Shown: positions 23,252-32,593 of the stretch, one piece after another
How positions within the stretch are numbered: position 1 is the stretch's first letter
Layout of the letters: the number at the start of each line of letters is the position of its first letter
Assembly (NCBI GenBank): GCA_036006525.1
Contig: DASYPP010000058.1
Coordinates: forward strand, 1 to 44,711
Direction: 5' to 3'
DNA from: DASYPP01 sp036006525
GTDB taxonomy: Bacteria; Gemmatimonadota; Gemmatimonadetes; Gemmatimonadales; GWC2-71-9
DNA length: 44,711 bases
Position numbers and translations under genes: made by a program
Notes under the pieces: model-generated
Told to the model about the DNA's origin: nothing
Database searches by the model: none
Seen by the model: the letters and a program-made list of their open reading frames with translations, nothing else

Positions 23252-24355
23252 ATGAGGTACAGTTTTCTGAATTCCCGTGGCTGGACCGGGTCCGCCGTGC
23301 TGTTGCTCGCGATCGCCGTGACCGGCGGCGGACTGGCCGCATGGAAACACTCCTCGAACAAGAGTGCCGAGGCCGCGGCTGCGAGTCAGCCGGAGCCCAT
23401 GGAATCGGTCACCACGGCCATCGCCCGGGACCGCCAGTATCGGCCCTCCACGACCTCGATCGGGACTGTGCTCGCCCTCAACTCGATCACCCTTCGCAAC
23501 GAGATTGCCGGCACCGTTCGCCGGGTGAGTCTCGTTTCCGGTGACCTCGTCGATGCCGGCACCGTGCTGGTGGCGCTCGACGTGTCGGTCGAGGAGGCCG
23601 AGCTGGCGGCGCAGAAAGCCCAGGCCGACCTGGCCGAAACGACCCTGGCCCGACTGGAGCGGTTGCGCCAGGCCCAGGCCACTTCGCAGGAAGAGGTTGA
23701 CCAGGCCCACGCCGCGCGCGATGTGGCCCTGGCGCAGATGGAGCGCACTCGCGCGATCATCGCGCGGAAGACGATCCGGGCGCCCTTCCGGGCCCGGGTC
23801 GGTATCGCCGACGTTCACATCGGCCAGTACCTGAACGAGGGTACCGAGCTCACCACGCTCCAGGGCGTGGATGCCGCATCCAACGTGGACTTCACGGTGG
23901 CCCAGGTGGTCGCCGCGGGCCTGCGCGATGGACAGACCGTCGCGGTATTCCCGGCCGGCGACTCGACACCCATTGCCGCCCGCATTGTCGCCATCGATTC
24001 GAGAGTCGATCCCGCGACCAGGAACGCCATGGTCCGGGCCCGGATCCCGAATCATTCACCGTCTCCCGGAGCGTCGGTCCGGGTCGAGGTCCCGGTCGGC
24101 GCGCCGGGCACCGTGGTCTCGATTCCCGTGAGTGGACTTCGCAAAGGGCCCGGCGGGGATCTGGTGTTTCTGATTGTGGCCGATTCGGCGGGGAAGCTTC
24201 GGGCCCACATGCAGCCGGTGCAGAGCGGGCCGGTGATCGAAGATGAAGTGGTGATCCTGAACGGCCTCAAGCCCGGGGACCAGGTTGCCACGTCCGGATC
24301 GTTCAAGCTGCGCGAAGGCGTGCTGGTGGCCGTCGCGAGCGACTCAACTCGTTAA
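23252..24355 (+). CDS. RND efflux membrane fusion (periplasmic adaptor) protein
   Basis: 367 residues. A hydrophobic N-terminal span (about 12-31) anchors it. The lipoyl half-motif LRNEIAGTVRRVSLVSGDLV is followed by a coiled-coil hairpin (about 110-165, SQEEVDQAHAARDVALAQM). The second half-motif TIRAPFRARVGIADVHIGQY and the barrel domains follow. This is the adaptor linking the inner-membrane pump to the outer channel. GGAGGT lies before the ATG. It precedes the permease by 12 bases and probably starts the transcript controlled by the ArsR operator. Confidence 0.93.
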   Translation: MRYSFLNSRGWTGSAVLLLAIAVTGGGLAAWKHSSNKSAEAAAASQPEPMESVTTAIARDRQYRPSTTSIGTVLALNSITLRNEIAGTVRRVSLVSGDLVDAGTVLVALDVSVEEAELAAQKAQADLAETTLARLERLRQAQATSQEEVDQAHAARDVALAQMERTRAIIARKTIRAPFRARVGIADVHIGQYLNEGTELTTLQGVDAASNVDFTVAQVVAAGLRDGQTVAVFPAGDSTPIAARIVAIDSRVDPATRNAMVRARIPNHSPSPGASVRVEVPVGAPGTVVSIPVSGLRKGPGGDLVFLIVADSAGKLRAHMQPVQSGPVIEDEVVILNGLKPGDQVATSGSFKLREGVLVAVASDSTR

Positions 24356-24367
24356 CCGGAAAAGTTC

Positions 24368-27300
24368 ATGCGCTCCTTTACCGATACGTTCATCAAGCAC
24401 CCGGTCCTCGCGGTCGTCGTCAACCTGGTCATCCTGCTGGTGGGATACCGGGCGCTGACCACGCTGCCGGTGCAGCAGTATCCCAAGATCGAAAGCTCGT
24501 CGGTGCTGATCACCACGGTCTACTTCGGGGCCAGCGCGGAGACGGTGCGCGGCTTTCTCACCACGCCGATCGAGCGGGCGGTATCCGCCATCAGCGGGGT
24601 GGACTACGTGGAGTCGACCAGCCGGGCCGGGGTCAGCAGCGTCACGGTGCATCTCAAGCTCAATCACAACAGCACTTCCGCGCTGGCTGAAGTGACGGCG
24701 CGGCTGCAACAGGTGCGCTCCGAACTCCCGTCCGAGGCTGAACCGCCGGCGGTGGAGGTGCAGCGGGCCGATCGCCCGTACGCCTCCTTCTACCTGAGCT
24801 TCACCTCGACTGCACGGGACGTTCCCGCGCTGACCGACTGGCTGACCCGGAACATGCAGCCCCAGCTCTCCACGCTGGCGGGCGTGCAGCGGGTCGACGT
24901 GGTCGGAGGCCGGCCGATCGCGATGCGGATCTGGATCGACCCTGACCGGCTCGCCGCGCTGAACCTCGCCCCGGGCGACGTGAGCGCCGCGCTGCAGCGC
25001 AACAACTACCTGGCCGCGGTGGGCCAGACCAAGGGCAACCTGGTCCAGGTGAACCTGCTGGCGAACACCGATCTCCGGACCACCGACGAATTCAAGAACC
25101 TGATCGTCGCCGACCGAAACGGCGCGGTGGTCCGGCTTTCCGACGTGGCGAAGGTCGAACTGGGGGCCGAGGAAGCCGACTTCATTACCAAGTTCAACGA
25201 CAAGGAGGCGGTCTACCTCGGAGTCTGGCCGCTGGTCGGCAGCAACGAGATCGAAGTGGCCAGTCATCTCCATGCCGAGATGGAGCGGATCCGGCCGACG
25301 CTGCCCAAAGACATCGACATGCAGCTGGCCTACGACGCGACGGTGTTCATGACCGACGCGCTGCACGAGATCACCAAGACCCTGATGGAGACCATCCTGA
25401 TCGTGGGCATCGTGGTCTTCCTCTTCATGGGATCGGTGCGCACGGCGCTGGTGCCGCTGGTCGCGATGCCGGTATCGCTGGTGGGCGCGGCAGCCGTGAT
25501 GTTCGCGTTTGGCTTCAGTCTCAACCTGCTCACTATCCTGGCCATCGTGCTGTCGGTCGGACTGGTGGTCGACGACGCCATCGTGGTGGTGGAGAACGTC
25601 GAGCGACACGTGCGGGAGGGAAAGACCCGGATCCAGGCGGCGATTATCGGTGCCCGCGAGCTGGTCGGGCCGATCATCGCGATGACCATCACGCTGGCCG
25701 CGGTCTACACCCCGATCGGATTCCAGGGCGGGCTCACCGGCTCGCTCTTCCTCGAGTTCGCGATCACCCTGGCGGCCGCGGTGGTGGTGTCGGGTATCGT
25801 CGCGGTCACCCTGTCGCCGGTCATGAGCTCGAGGTTCGTGCACGAGCACGGCCAGGAGGGCCGGCTCACCAGGACGGTGAACCGGGGCTTCGACTGGGTT
25901 CGCCACAGGTATGAGGGACTCCTGGACAGCGCCCTCGGCATGCGCTGGGCCATCGTGGCGGCGGCGCTCCTGGTGATGGTGGCGGCGTGGCCGCTGTACC
26001 AGTACTCCCGAAAAGAGCTGGCCCCGATCGAGGACCAGAGTCATATCAGCCTGTTCATGCAGGCGTCCCCCGATGCGTCGCTCCAGGCGGCGAACAATGC
26101 CTCGCTCCAGGTGGTCAAGGCGATCACCAGCTTCCCGGAAGCGAAGTTCATGTGGTCGTTGACGGCTTCGTGGGGCGGCTTCGGCGGAATGGTGGCGAAG
26201 AACTGGAAGGAGCGGGACCGCACCACCGAACAGATGTATGGCCAGGTGTACGGGGCGGTTTCCCAGATCCCGGGTCTGCGCGTCTTCCCCCGGCTGGATC
26301 CCCCGTTGCCCACGCCCGGGCAGTATGACGTGGAGCTGGTGCTGGAAAGCGACGCACCGCCGGAGGAGCTGCTGGCGACGGTCGGCCAGGTGGTCGGCGC
26401 CGGCTGGCAGAGCGGGAAGTTCCTGTATGTCGATACCGACCTGAAGATGGATCTGCCCCAGGCGGAAGTCGTGATCGACCGTGACCAGGTGGCCGATCTC
26501 GGTCTCGACCTGGCCAGCGTGGGCCGCGAGCTGGGCACCCTGCTGGGCGGCGGCTACGTCAATCGCTTCAACTATTTCGACCGGAGCTACAAGGTCATTC
26601 CCCAGATCGGGGATGCGGGCCGGGCGACGGCCGGTCCGCTGCTTGATCTCAAGATCAAGACGCCGAGCGGACAGCTGGTTCCGGTTTCGACCTTTACCCA
26701 TATCGAGACGAGTACCGCGCCCCGTACGCTCAACCGGTTCCAGCAGCGGAATGCGGTCCGCATCTTCGGCGGCGTGCAGCCCGGCGTCACCAAGGAAGAG
26801 GGCTTGCGGGTGCTGGAAAACGCGGCGACCGGCGCGGCCGGCCCCGGAGTCTCCCTGGACTACGTGGGGGAGTCCCGCCAGATCCGCCGCGAAGGCTCGG
26901 CGCTCACCACTACGCTCGGCTTCGCGGTGATCCTGATCTACCTGGTGCTCGCGGCGCAGTTCAAGAGCTTCCGCGATCCGCTGATTGTGTTGCTGGGCTC
27001 GGTGCCGCTGGCCATCTCCGGCGCGCTGGTGTTCAGCTTCCTCAACCTGACCACGATCAACATCTACTCCCAGGTCGGACTGATCACGCTGGTAGGCCTG
27101 ATCGCAAAGAACGGTATCCTGATCGTCCAGTTCGCCAATACGCTGCAGTCCAAGGGCATGGCGAAGCTGGCCGCGATTCGCGAAGCCTCGCTGACCCGGT
27201 TGCGGCCGGTCCTCATGACCTCGGCCGCGACGGTGTTCGGCCATTTCCCCCTGGTGCTGGCGACTGGCCCGGGATCCGCAGCCCGGAACAGCATCGGCAC

Positions 27301-27457
27301 GGTGCTGGTTACCGGCATGACCCTCGGTACCATCTTTACCCTGTTCGTCGTCCCGGTGTTCTACATGCTGATCGCCGCCGAGCACGCTCCGGAAACGGTG
27401 ATCGATGAGGACGGCCTGGTGCTGGAGCCGGCGACCGCGGAGGCAGCACATGCGTAA
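24368..27457 (+). CDS. RND multidrug efflux permease, HAE-1 (AcrB/MexB) type
   Basis: 1029 residues, the family size. It begins FTDTFIKHPVLAVVVNLVIL, and the proton-relay Asp402-Asp403 sit in GLVVDDAIVVVENVERH. LTPI-type loops and the second membrane block FRDPLIVLLGSVPLAISGAL follow, then the conserved LTRLRPVLMTSAATVFGHFP. It is the inner-membrane, proton-driven exporter of hydrophobic or amphiphilic compounds. The last 8 bases overlap the outer-membrane factor gene. Substrates cannot be told from sequence. Confidence 0.95.
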   Translation: MRSFTDTFIKHPVLAVVVNLVILLVGYRALTTLPVQQYPKIESSSVLITTVYFGASAETVRGFLTTPIERAVSAISGVDYVESTSRAGVSSVTVHLKLNHNSTSALAEVTARLQQVRSELPSEAEPPAVEVQRADRPYASFYLSFTSTARDVPALTDWLTRNMQPQLSTLAGVQRVDVVGGRPIAMRIWIDPDRLAALNLAPGDVSAALQRNNYLAAVGQTKGNLVQVNLLANTDLRTTDEFKNLIVADRNGAVVRLSDVAKVELGAEEADFITKFNDKEAVYLGVWPLVGSNEIEVASHLHAEMERIRPTLPKDIDMQLAYDATVFMTDALHEITKTLMETILIVGIVVFLFMGSVRTALVPLVAMPVSLVGAAAVMFAFGFSLNLLTILAIVLSVGLVVDDAIVVVENVERHVREGKTRIQAAIIGARELVGPIIAMTITLAAVYTPIGFQGGLTGSLFLEFAITLAAAVVVSGIVAVTLSPVMSSRFVHEHGQEGRLTRTVNRGFDWVRHRYEGLLDSALGMRWAIVAAALLVMVAAWPLYQYSRKELAPIEDQSHISLFMQASPDASLQAANNASLQVVKAITSFPEAKFMWSLTASWGGFGGMVAKNWKERDRTTEQMYGQVYGAVSQIPGLRVFPRLDPPLPTPGQYDVELVLESDAPPEELLATVGQVVGAGWQSGKFLYVDTDLKMDLPQAEVVIDRDQVADLGLDLASVGRELGTLLGGGYVNRFNYFDRSYKVIPQIGDAGRATAGPLLDLKIKTPSGQLVPVSTFTHIETSTAPRTLNRFQQRNAVRIFGGVQPGVTKEEGLRVLENAATGAAGPGVSLDYVGESRQIRREGSALTTTLGFAVILIYLVLAAQFKSFRDPLIVLLGSVPLAISGALVFSFLNLTTINIYSQVGLITLVGLIAKNGILIVQFANTLQSKGMAKLAAIREASLTRLRPVLMTSAATVFGHFPLVLATGPGSAARNSIGTVLVTGMTLGTIFTLFVVPVFYMLIAAEHAPETVIDEDGLVLEPATAEAAHA

Positions 27458-28817
27458 GCTCATGATCACGATGGTGGCGGCGCTGGCCCTGCCGGCCGCG
27501 GTTTCGGCCCAGGGCCAGACGTCGGTGGACTCCCGGGTGCCATCGGCCCTGGTGGAGCAGGCCACTGAACTCAATTTCTGGCAGCAGCTGGGCGACACCA
27601 CGCTCAACCGGCTGATCGCTGAAGTGCAGCGGGCCAATCTCGATGTCCGCGCCGCCGAGGCGCGGGTATCCGGGGCCCGGTCCAATCGCACCCGTGCCGC
27701 GCTCGACCTGGCTCCCACCGCCACGTTCCGCGGCGGATACTCCAGGCAGCGGCTATCGAGCGCGACATTCCCGGGATCGAGCGGGGTGTTTCCCGACCAG
27801 AATGTCTGGGATGCCGGGTTCGACGCGTCCTGGGAGCTGGATGTCTTCGGACGCATCCGGCGCAACATGCAGGCCCAGGGCGCGCTGGTCGAGTTTGCGG
27901 AGGAGGATCGGCGGGATGTCCTGGTCAGTCTGACCGCGGAGCTGGCACGCGCATACTTCCAGCTTCGGGGTGCGCAGGAGCAGCTCAACGTCGCGCAGAA
28001 GAATGCCGATAACCAGCGCCACACCCTGAGCCTTACCCAGGAGCGGCTCGATGCCGGGCGGGGTTCCGCCTTTGACACCGAGCGGGCGCGGGCCCAACTC
28101 AATACAACACTGGCCTCGATCCCGTCGCGGGAAGCCGAAGTCGCTGCAGCGCAGTATCGGATCGGAGTCCTGGTTGGCCGGTCGCCGGTCGTCGTGGCCC
28201 GGGAGCTGAATGACACGGTCGGGATTCCCCCGCTGCCGGTCGTCACCGAGATCATCAATCCCGATTCCGTTATACGCAATCGTCCCGACATTGCCGCGGC
28301 CGAGCGGCTTACCGCCGCCCAGCACGCGCTGGTCGGCGCTGCCAAGGCGGACTATCTGCCGCGGTTGACGATCGGCGGCCGCGCCGGCTACACCACTTCT
28401 GAATTCCACTCACTGGGCGACCAGGGAACCTGGCGCTATGCGGTGGGCCCGGTGATCACCTGGGAGGCATTCAACCTGGGACGGGTCAAGACCAATGTGA
28501 GTCTCTACCAGGCGAGGGAAGAAGAAGCCCGCGCGCAATACAACCAGGCGGTGTTGGCTGCCCGGCAGGACGTGGAGACTGCCCTGGCCCGTTACAAGGC
28601 CGGCCTGAATCGCGTGGAACGGCTGGAGGAAGCCAGCGCGGCGAGCGAACATGCCGCCGAGCTGGCGCGGCTGCGCTTCACGGAGGGCGTCGCGGATTTC
28701 CTCCAGGTGCTGGACGCCGAACGAACCCAGCTGGAGTCACAGGACCTGCTGGCCCAGAGCCGGACCGACGCGGCCACGGCGTATGCGGCGCTGTATAAGG
28801 CGGTGGGCGGCCGGTAA
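27450..28817 (+). CDS. Outer membrane efflux channel, TolC/NodT family
   Basis: 455 residues. The signal peptide (MRKLMITMVAALALPAAVSA) has no lipobox. Two repeats of the TolC fold carry the helical segments NLDVRAAEARVSGARSNRTR and DVETALARYKAGLNRVERLE, and GRSPVVVARELN is the midpoint motif of the NodT/OprM group. It forms a trimeric duct through the outer membrane and completes the tripartite pump. GGAGG precedes the ATG, which overlaps the permease end by 8 bases. A strong terminator follows. Confidence 0.93.
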   Translation: MRKLMITMVAALALPAAVSAQGQTSVDSRVPSALVEQATELNFWQQLGDTTLNRLIAEVQRANLDVRAAEARVSGARSNRTRAALDLAPTATFRGGYSRQRLSSATFPGSSGVFPDQNVWDAGFDASWELDVFGRIRRNMQAQGALVEFAEEDRRDVLVSLTAELARAYFQLRGAQEQLNVAQKNADNQRHTLSLTQERLDAGRGSAFDTERARAQLNTTLASIPSREAEVAAAQYRIGVLVGRSPVVVARELNDTVGIPPLPVVTEIINPDSVIRNRPDIAAAERLTAAQHALVGAAKADYLPRLTIGGRAGYTTSEFHSLGDQGTWRYAVGPVITWEAFNLGRVKTNVSLYQAREEEARAQYNQAVLAARQDVETALARYKAGLNRVERLEEASAASEHAAELARLRFTEGVADFLQVLDAERTQLESQDLLAQSRTDAATAYAALYKAVGGR

Positions 28818-28841
28818 GACGAGCAGAAACATGGGAAGGCG

Positions 28842-28873
28842 AAGGGCCCGCGGAGATCCGCGGGCCCTTTTTT
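28842..28873 (+). terminator. Rho-independent terminator after the RND operon
   Basis: GGGCCCGCGG (28844-28853) and CCGCGGGCCC (28858-28867) form a perfect 10-bp stem with an AGAT loop, followed by TTTTTT. It can also work for the minus-strand gene that ends at 28873. Confidence 0.92.
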
Positions 28874-29397
28874 CAGGGATTGCTTTCGCCCTGCCGTTTG
28901 AAAACGATGTAGGTGACCGTATCCCACGCGTTGTGAATCCCGACGTACAGCAGCAGCAGGCTCGCCCCCGCGACCACGAAGAGTGCGGTCTCGGGATGCC
29001 GGCCCAGGACCATGGCTGCGATCACCAGCGCCGTGTAGGCGAGGAAGGGAAATATCCCCCGCCAGATCCAGTCCTCGGCCTCCGGTTGATACTCCTTCGG
29101 TCGCGCAATCATCAGCATGAGGGTCAGCACGTATACCATGCCGGCAATTCCACTCGCTGCGAAGCCGACGCGAATCGGCTCCATGCTCTGCCAGGGGGCG
29201 CTCATGAGGGCCGACACCAGGAGCACCGCGCAAAAGTGCACGATGGTCGGAGTTTCATAGGCGCGGATAAGAGCCGGGGTGGGCTTGACTACTCGCGATT
29301 CCGCGGTAAGCGCGATGACCACGAAGTTGAGGCCGGTGAGCGCGGCGCCCGAAGAGCCGATGATGACGTAGAAGCTCTCCCAGGAGGAGAACGGCAT
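28873..29397 (-). CDS. Small integral membrane protein, about five spans
   Basis: 174 residues. Hydrophobic segments lie near residues 8-28 (IIGSSGAALTGLNFVVIALT), 47-64, 75-97, 114-133 and 141-165. I do not recognise the family; the charged loop PKEYQPEAEDWIWRGIF separates spans three and four. The start at 29397 avoids a long arginine-rich extension that would overlap the next gene, although its ribosome site is weak. Function unknown. Confidence 0.72.
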   Translation of the reverse strand: MPFSSWESFYVIIGSSGAALTGLNFVVIALTAESRVVKPTPALIRAYETPTIVHFCAVLLVSALMSAPWQSMEPIRVGFAASGIAGMVYVLTLMLMIARPKEYQPEAEDWIWRGIFPFLAYTALVIAAMVLGRHPETALFVVAGASLLLLYVGIHNAWDTVTYIVFKRQGESNP

Positions 29398-29497
29398 GAC
29401 GGATTCGACCACGGTAGCCTCGGTTGGAGGTGACAGACGCACGTCGAGGCTTACCTTACCGCGATTTTGTCCGGCAGGCAAGAAAGTGGTAGGGGTG

Positions 29498-31012
29498 TCA
29501 GTCGGCCGCAGCTTCCAGCCAGAGGTGCACCGCGGCATAGGCGCGCCACGGGCGCCAGCGTTCGGCCCGCTCGCACAGAGCACTCGCGGTCGCGACGCCC
29601 GCTGCCCGTTGCAGCGCCCGGTCACTTACGGGGAATGCGTCGGGCCAGTAGAGGGTGCGCATCAGGATCTTGGTGGCGAGGCGTTCGCTGATCCCGTCGA
29701 TCTCCAGCAGGGCGCGGCGGGTCGCGTCCGGGTCTCCCCCCGGCTCCAGGCGGAGCGTCCCGCTCGCGAGCGACTGGGCCAGCCTGATGATGCAGGCGGA
29801 CCTGCCAGGCGGCACGCCCAGCAAGGTGAGCCGTTCCGCGCCGGCCTGAAGGATGTCTTTGGCAGTCGGAGTCAGGTGAGTGAGTTCCGGGATTCCGGTC
29901 TTGATCGGCTCGCCCAGCGCCTGGGCTATCCGTCCCGGTAGCGCCTTTGCAGTGTCACCCGACCGACCAGAACCGCCGAGCAGCGCACGGAGCGCGATTT
30001 CAAAGCCGTCGAACACGCCCGGGAGACGCACGCCGGGCCGCTTCGCCACCAGCGCGCCCAATCCCCCCTCCTCCAGGTGATTGTCCACCACCGTTGGTTC
30101 GGCATCCAGGTCGAAGAGCCGGCGCAATCGCGAGATCAGCGGCATCAGGACCGGGAGAAGGGAAGTCGAGATCTCCACCAGAATGTGCGGCCCGGGGAGG
30201 GGCCCCACCGAACCGGCCCGTGGCACGGCATTCTCCGCCAGGATGAAGCCGCTGTGATTCCCGATTCGCACGGTCCGGCCGTAGCGGTAACCCGCCACCA
30301 GTTCGACCCCGGGGATCGCGTTACCCTGGAGGAAGCCAAGCAGCGCACTCCACGCGAACGGAGCCCGGTATGCCAGGGTGAGCCGGAGCATCTCTTCCCC
30401 CGCCGCCGATGCCGGCGTGGGTGACCGCGGATTGACCCCGCGGCGAAGCGCGCCCGGAGACATCCGATACTGCTCCCGGAACGCCGAGTTGAAGCGGCGC
30501 AGACTCTGGAAGCCGCTGGCAAATGCCACCTGGGTGATCGACAGGCTGCTGTCCGCCAGCAGTCGCTTGGCGAGTAACAGGCGGTGGGTCTGCGCGAGCT
30601 CGAGCGGCGAGACCCCGATCTCGTGCTCCAGGGCACGGCGAAGGTGGCGATCACTGACGCCCAGCTCACCCGCCAGGTCGGCCACGCTTCGGCCATTGAG
30701 CCCGCCGGCGCTGATCCGTTGCGCCGCCTGGTGGGCCAGCCGCGACACGGCGTCCACCAGGGCCAGGCCCGGCGCCAGCTCGGGGCGGCAGCGAAGGCAG
30801 GGCCGGAACCCGGCCCGCTCGGCGGCCGCCGCCGAATTGAAGAATCGGCGGTGGTCGTGGTATGCCACTCGCGCGGGACAAACCGGGCGACAATACACCC
30901 GGGTGGTGATGATCCCGACAAAAAAGACGCCGTCAAACCGCGGGTCTCGGGCATCGAGGGCGCGGGCATAGGCATCGGGGTGGAGCGCTGGATGCGCGAT
31001 CGGAGCCTCCAA
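29498..31012 (-). CDS. Ada-type metal-binding/AraC-HTH/AlkA glycosylase fusion
   Basis: 504 residues from a TTG start. Residues 20-80 form the Ada N-terminal zinc domain with Cys41, Cys45, Cys72 and Cys75 (YCRPVCPAR, PCLRCRPE); in Ada one of these accepts a methyl group from DNA phosphotriesters. Residues 95-190 are an AraC-type helix-turn-helix (ITQVAFASGFQSLRRFNSAF). Residues 205-504 resemble DNA-3-methyladenine glycosylase II, with a helix-hairpin-helix (EIDGISERLATKIL) and catalytic Asp464 (DAFPVSDRAL). It likely senses methylation and removes alkylated bases; the Ada methyltransferase domain is absent. Confidence 0.92.
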   Translation of the reverse strand: MEAPIAHPALHPDAYARALDARDPRFDGVFFVGIITTRVYCRPVCPARVAYHDHRRFFNSAAAAERAGFRPCLRCRPELAPGLALVDAVSRLAHQAAQRISAGGLNGRSVADLAGELGVSDRHLRRALEHEIGVSPLELAQTHRLLLAKRLLADSSLSITQVAFASGFQSLRRFNSAFREQYRMSPGALRRGVNPRSPTPASAAGEEMLRLTLAYRAPFAWSALLGFLQGNAIPGVELVAGYRYGRTVRIGNHSGFILAENAVPRAGSVGPLPGPHILVEISTSLLPVLMPLISRLRRLFDLDAEPTVVDNHLEEGGLGALVAKRPGVRLPGVFDGFEIALRALLGGSGRSGDTAKALPGRIAQALGEPIKTGIPELTHLTPTAKDILQAGAERLTLLGVPPGRSACIIRLAQSLASGTLRLEPGGDPDATRRALLEIDGISERLATKILMRTLYWPDAFPVSDRALQRAAGVATASALCERAERWRPWRAYAAVHLWLEAAAD

Positions 31013-31023
31013 GAATGGTGACG

Positions 31024-31158
31024 GGTACTAGGTACTGGGTGCTGGGTACTGGGTACTGGGTACTGGGTACTGGGTGCTGCGTACGGGGTGCTGCGTACTG
31101 GGTGCTGCGATCGGGGTTATGACCCAGTACCCAGTACTCAGTACCCAGTACTAGTACC
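31024..31158. repeat. CTGGGTA/GTACTGG word hairpin
   Basis: Tandem heptamers of the type GGTACTG run from 31024 to about 31080. They are followed by a GGGTGCTGCGTAC repeat (to about 31110) and a right arm 31121-31158 (GACCCAGTACCCAGTACTCA...) that is the imperfect reverse complement of 31024-31061. It sits between the starts and ends of minus-strand genes (HAF gene end and AlkA gene start). Confidence 0.85.
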
Positions 31159-31193
31159 AGCAAGGGACGAACGTCCCGTGCCAAGGTGTACAG

Positions 31194-32405
31194 CTAGGGT
31201 ATTGGCGTCGCAATAAAGGTAAGGGTCTTGCCGGTGGCGGCTTCAAAGACCCGGCCGGTGATTTGCCCGGCATCGTTGATGTCCTGGGCCGAGCGATAGA
31301 TGTCGCCGTTGCCTGTCCCCAGGATGCTGTTGAGGTCCGTCAGGGCCCCGTTTTCATAGATAAAAGCATGGGAGCCGTTGGCGCCGCCAAAGGACACGCC
31401 GACGACCTGCCCATGAGAATTGAGGGCGAACGCTTCGCTGAACAGGTCACCGGCCAGGACACCGAGGTCGGTGGCGGTGGCGGAGCCCCGAATCCAGAGA
31501 AAGGCGTGCGAGATGAAGCTGCCAAGGGGATTCTCTCCCGGCGGATTGGAGAACCCGACGACGTCGCCATTGCTGTTGATGTCCATTGGCGTGTGCCAGG
31601 TGACACCGCCCAGGTCAGGAATCCGGGTCGGCTTGCCGTTCTTGTTCCACAGCACGGCGTGAATCGCGCTGAAGCGTCCCACCGCCTGGTCGCAATCCCC
31701 CGAGATGCCTACCGCCTCGCCGTTGTCGTTGATTGCGGTGGCTGCTGAGGTCGAGTCTCCCGGAAGCGGTCGGAGCTGCTCGGTCTTGATCTGGTTCTTC
31801 TTTGGTTCCCAGAGCAGGGCGCGGAACTGGAGGACCTGGCCCGAGGCGGGCGAGCAGGTAGGATCATGCACCGGCGTTTCGCCCCAGCCGACGACCTGGC
31901 CCAGGTTGTTGACGCCGGTAGTGAAGCTGTGATTGCCGCCCAGCGGGGGCAATTCCCGCATTACCCCATTCATCCACGCGAAGCCGCGACAGATGAGGTT
32001 CGTGGTTCCGGGAAGGAACGCACCCGCCTCACAACTCCAGGGCTCGTCCAGTGGATCCACCTGGGCGGTTTGGGAAATACCGACCACCATTCCCTGGTTG
32101 TTCAGCCCGGGCCAGGGTACCGAGCTGCTCGGCCCGCCGAGGGTGCCGAGGTTGATGATCGCGCCATCGCGCCAGAGCGCCGCCCGGCGGGAGCCGTCCG
32201 CCTGGTCGGAGAAACCGGCGACCCAGCCCTGTTGGTTGATCGCCAGGCCGCGGCTCAGGGTGCCACCGAGAGTAGGGAGTGTGACGACCTGGTAGGTCGT
32301 ATTGGTGCCGAGTTTGCCCAGCGATTCGGCGGGTTGGGTGACCTGGGTTTCGTTGCTGCAGCCCAGCAGCACAGCGCCCAGGATGATGAACCTGAGGTGT
32401 CGCAT
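31194..32405 (-). CDS. HAF-repeat extracellular lipoprotein
   Basis: 403 residues. The lipobox VLLGCS follows a short leader. The mature protein is a series of about 55-residue repeats with the pattern A-x-N-x-x-G-x-V-V-G ... HAFLW, such as GVNNLGQVVGWG, INDNGEAVGIS, INSNGDVVGFS, LNSHGQVVGVSFG and INDAGQITG, with HAFIYENGALTDL as a closing unit. These match the HAF family of extracellular beta-structured repeat proteins. The biological role is unknown. GGGAGG precedes the ATG. It is divergent from the glucosidase-mutarotase fusion gene across a 188-base space. Confidence 0.9.
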   Translation of the reverse strand: MRHLRFIILGAVLLGCSNETQVTQPAESLGKLGTNTTYQVVTLPTLGGTLSRGLAINQQGWVAGFSDQADGSRRAALWRDGAIINLGTLGGPSSSVPWPGLNNQGMVVGISQTAQVDPLDEPWSCEAGAFLPGTTNLICRGFAWMNGVMRELPPLGGNHSFTTGVNNLGQVVGWGETPVHDPTCSPASGQVLQFRALLWEPKKNQIKTEQLRPLPGDSTSAATAINDNGEAVGISGDCDQAVGRFSAIHAVLWNKNGKPTRIPDLGGVTWHTPMDINSNGDVVGFSNPPGENPLGSFISHAFLWIRGSATATDLGVLAGDLFSEAFALNSHGQVVGVSFGGANGSHAFIYENGALTDLNSILGTGNGDIYRSAQDINDAGQITGRVFEAATGKTLTFIATPIP

Positions 32406-32593
32406 TGCATCCTCCCATGATAGAAGCGGTATTTCGCACCGCTCTCACCATAGGTGGCGACATCCTGGCCTGCGCGCCGGAATCGGACGTTGAATCTCGA
32501 AGCCAGGCGAGTAGCTGTTTCGGGACTTCGAATTTCTTGAGGGTGGTTTCCGGGGGTGTTGACCCGGGGGCGATTTGCCATGATGTTGTCGCC

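Noticed and set aside
24344..28345. A 1333-codon open frame on the minus strand opposite the RND permease and outer-membrane factor
   Set aside because: High GC makes long antisense frames common. Its composition is rich in Arg, His, Gln and Gly without recognisable domains, while the plus strand carries intact RND genes.
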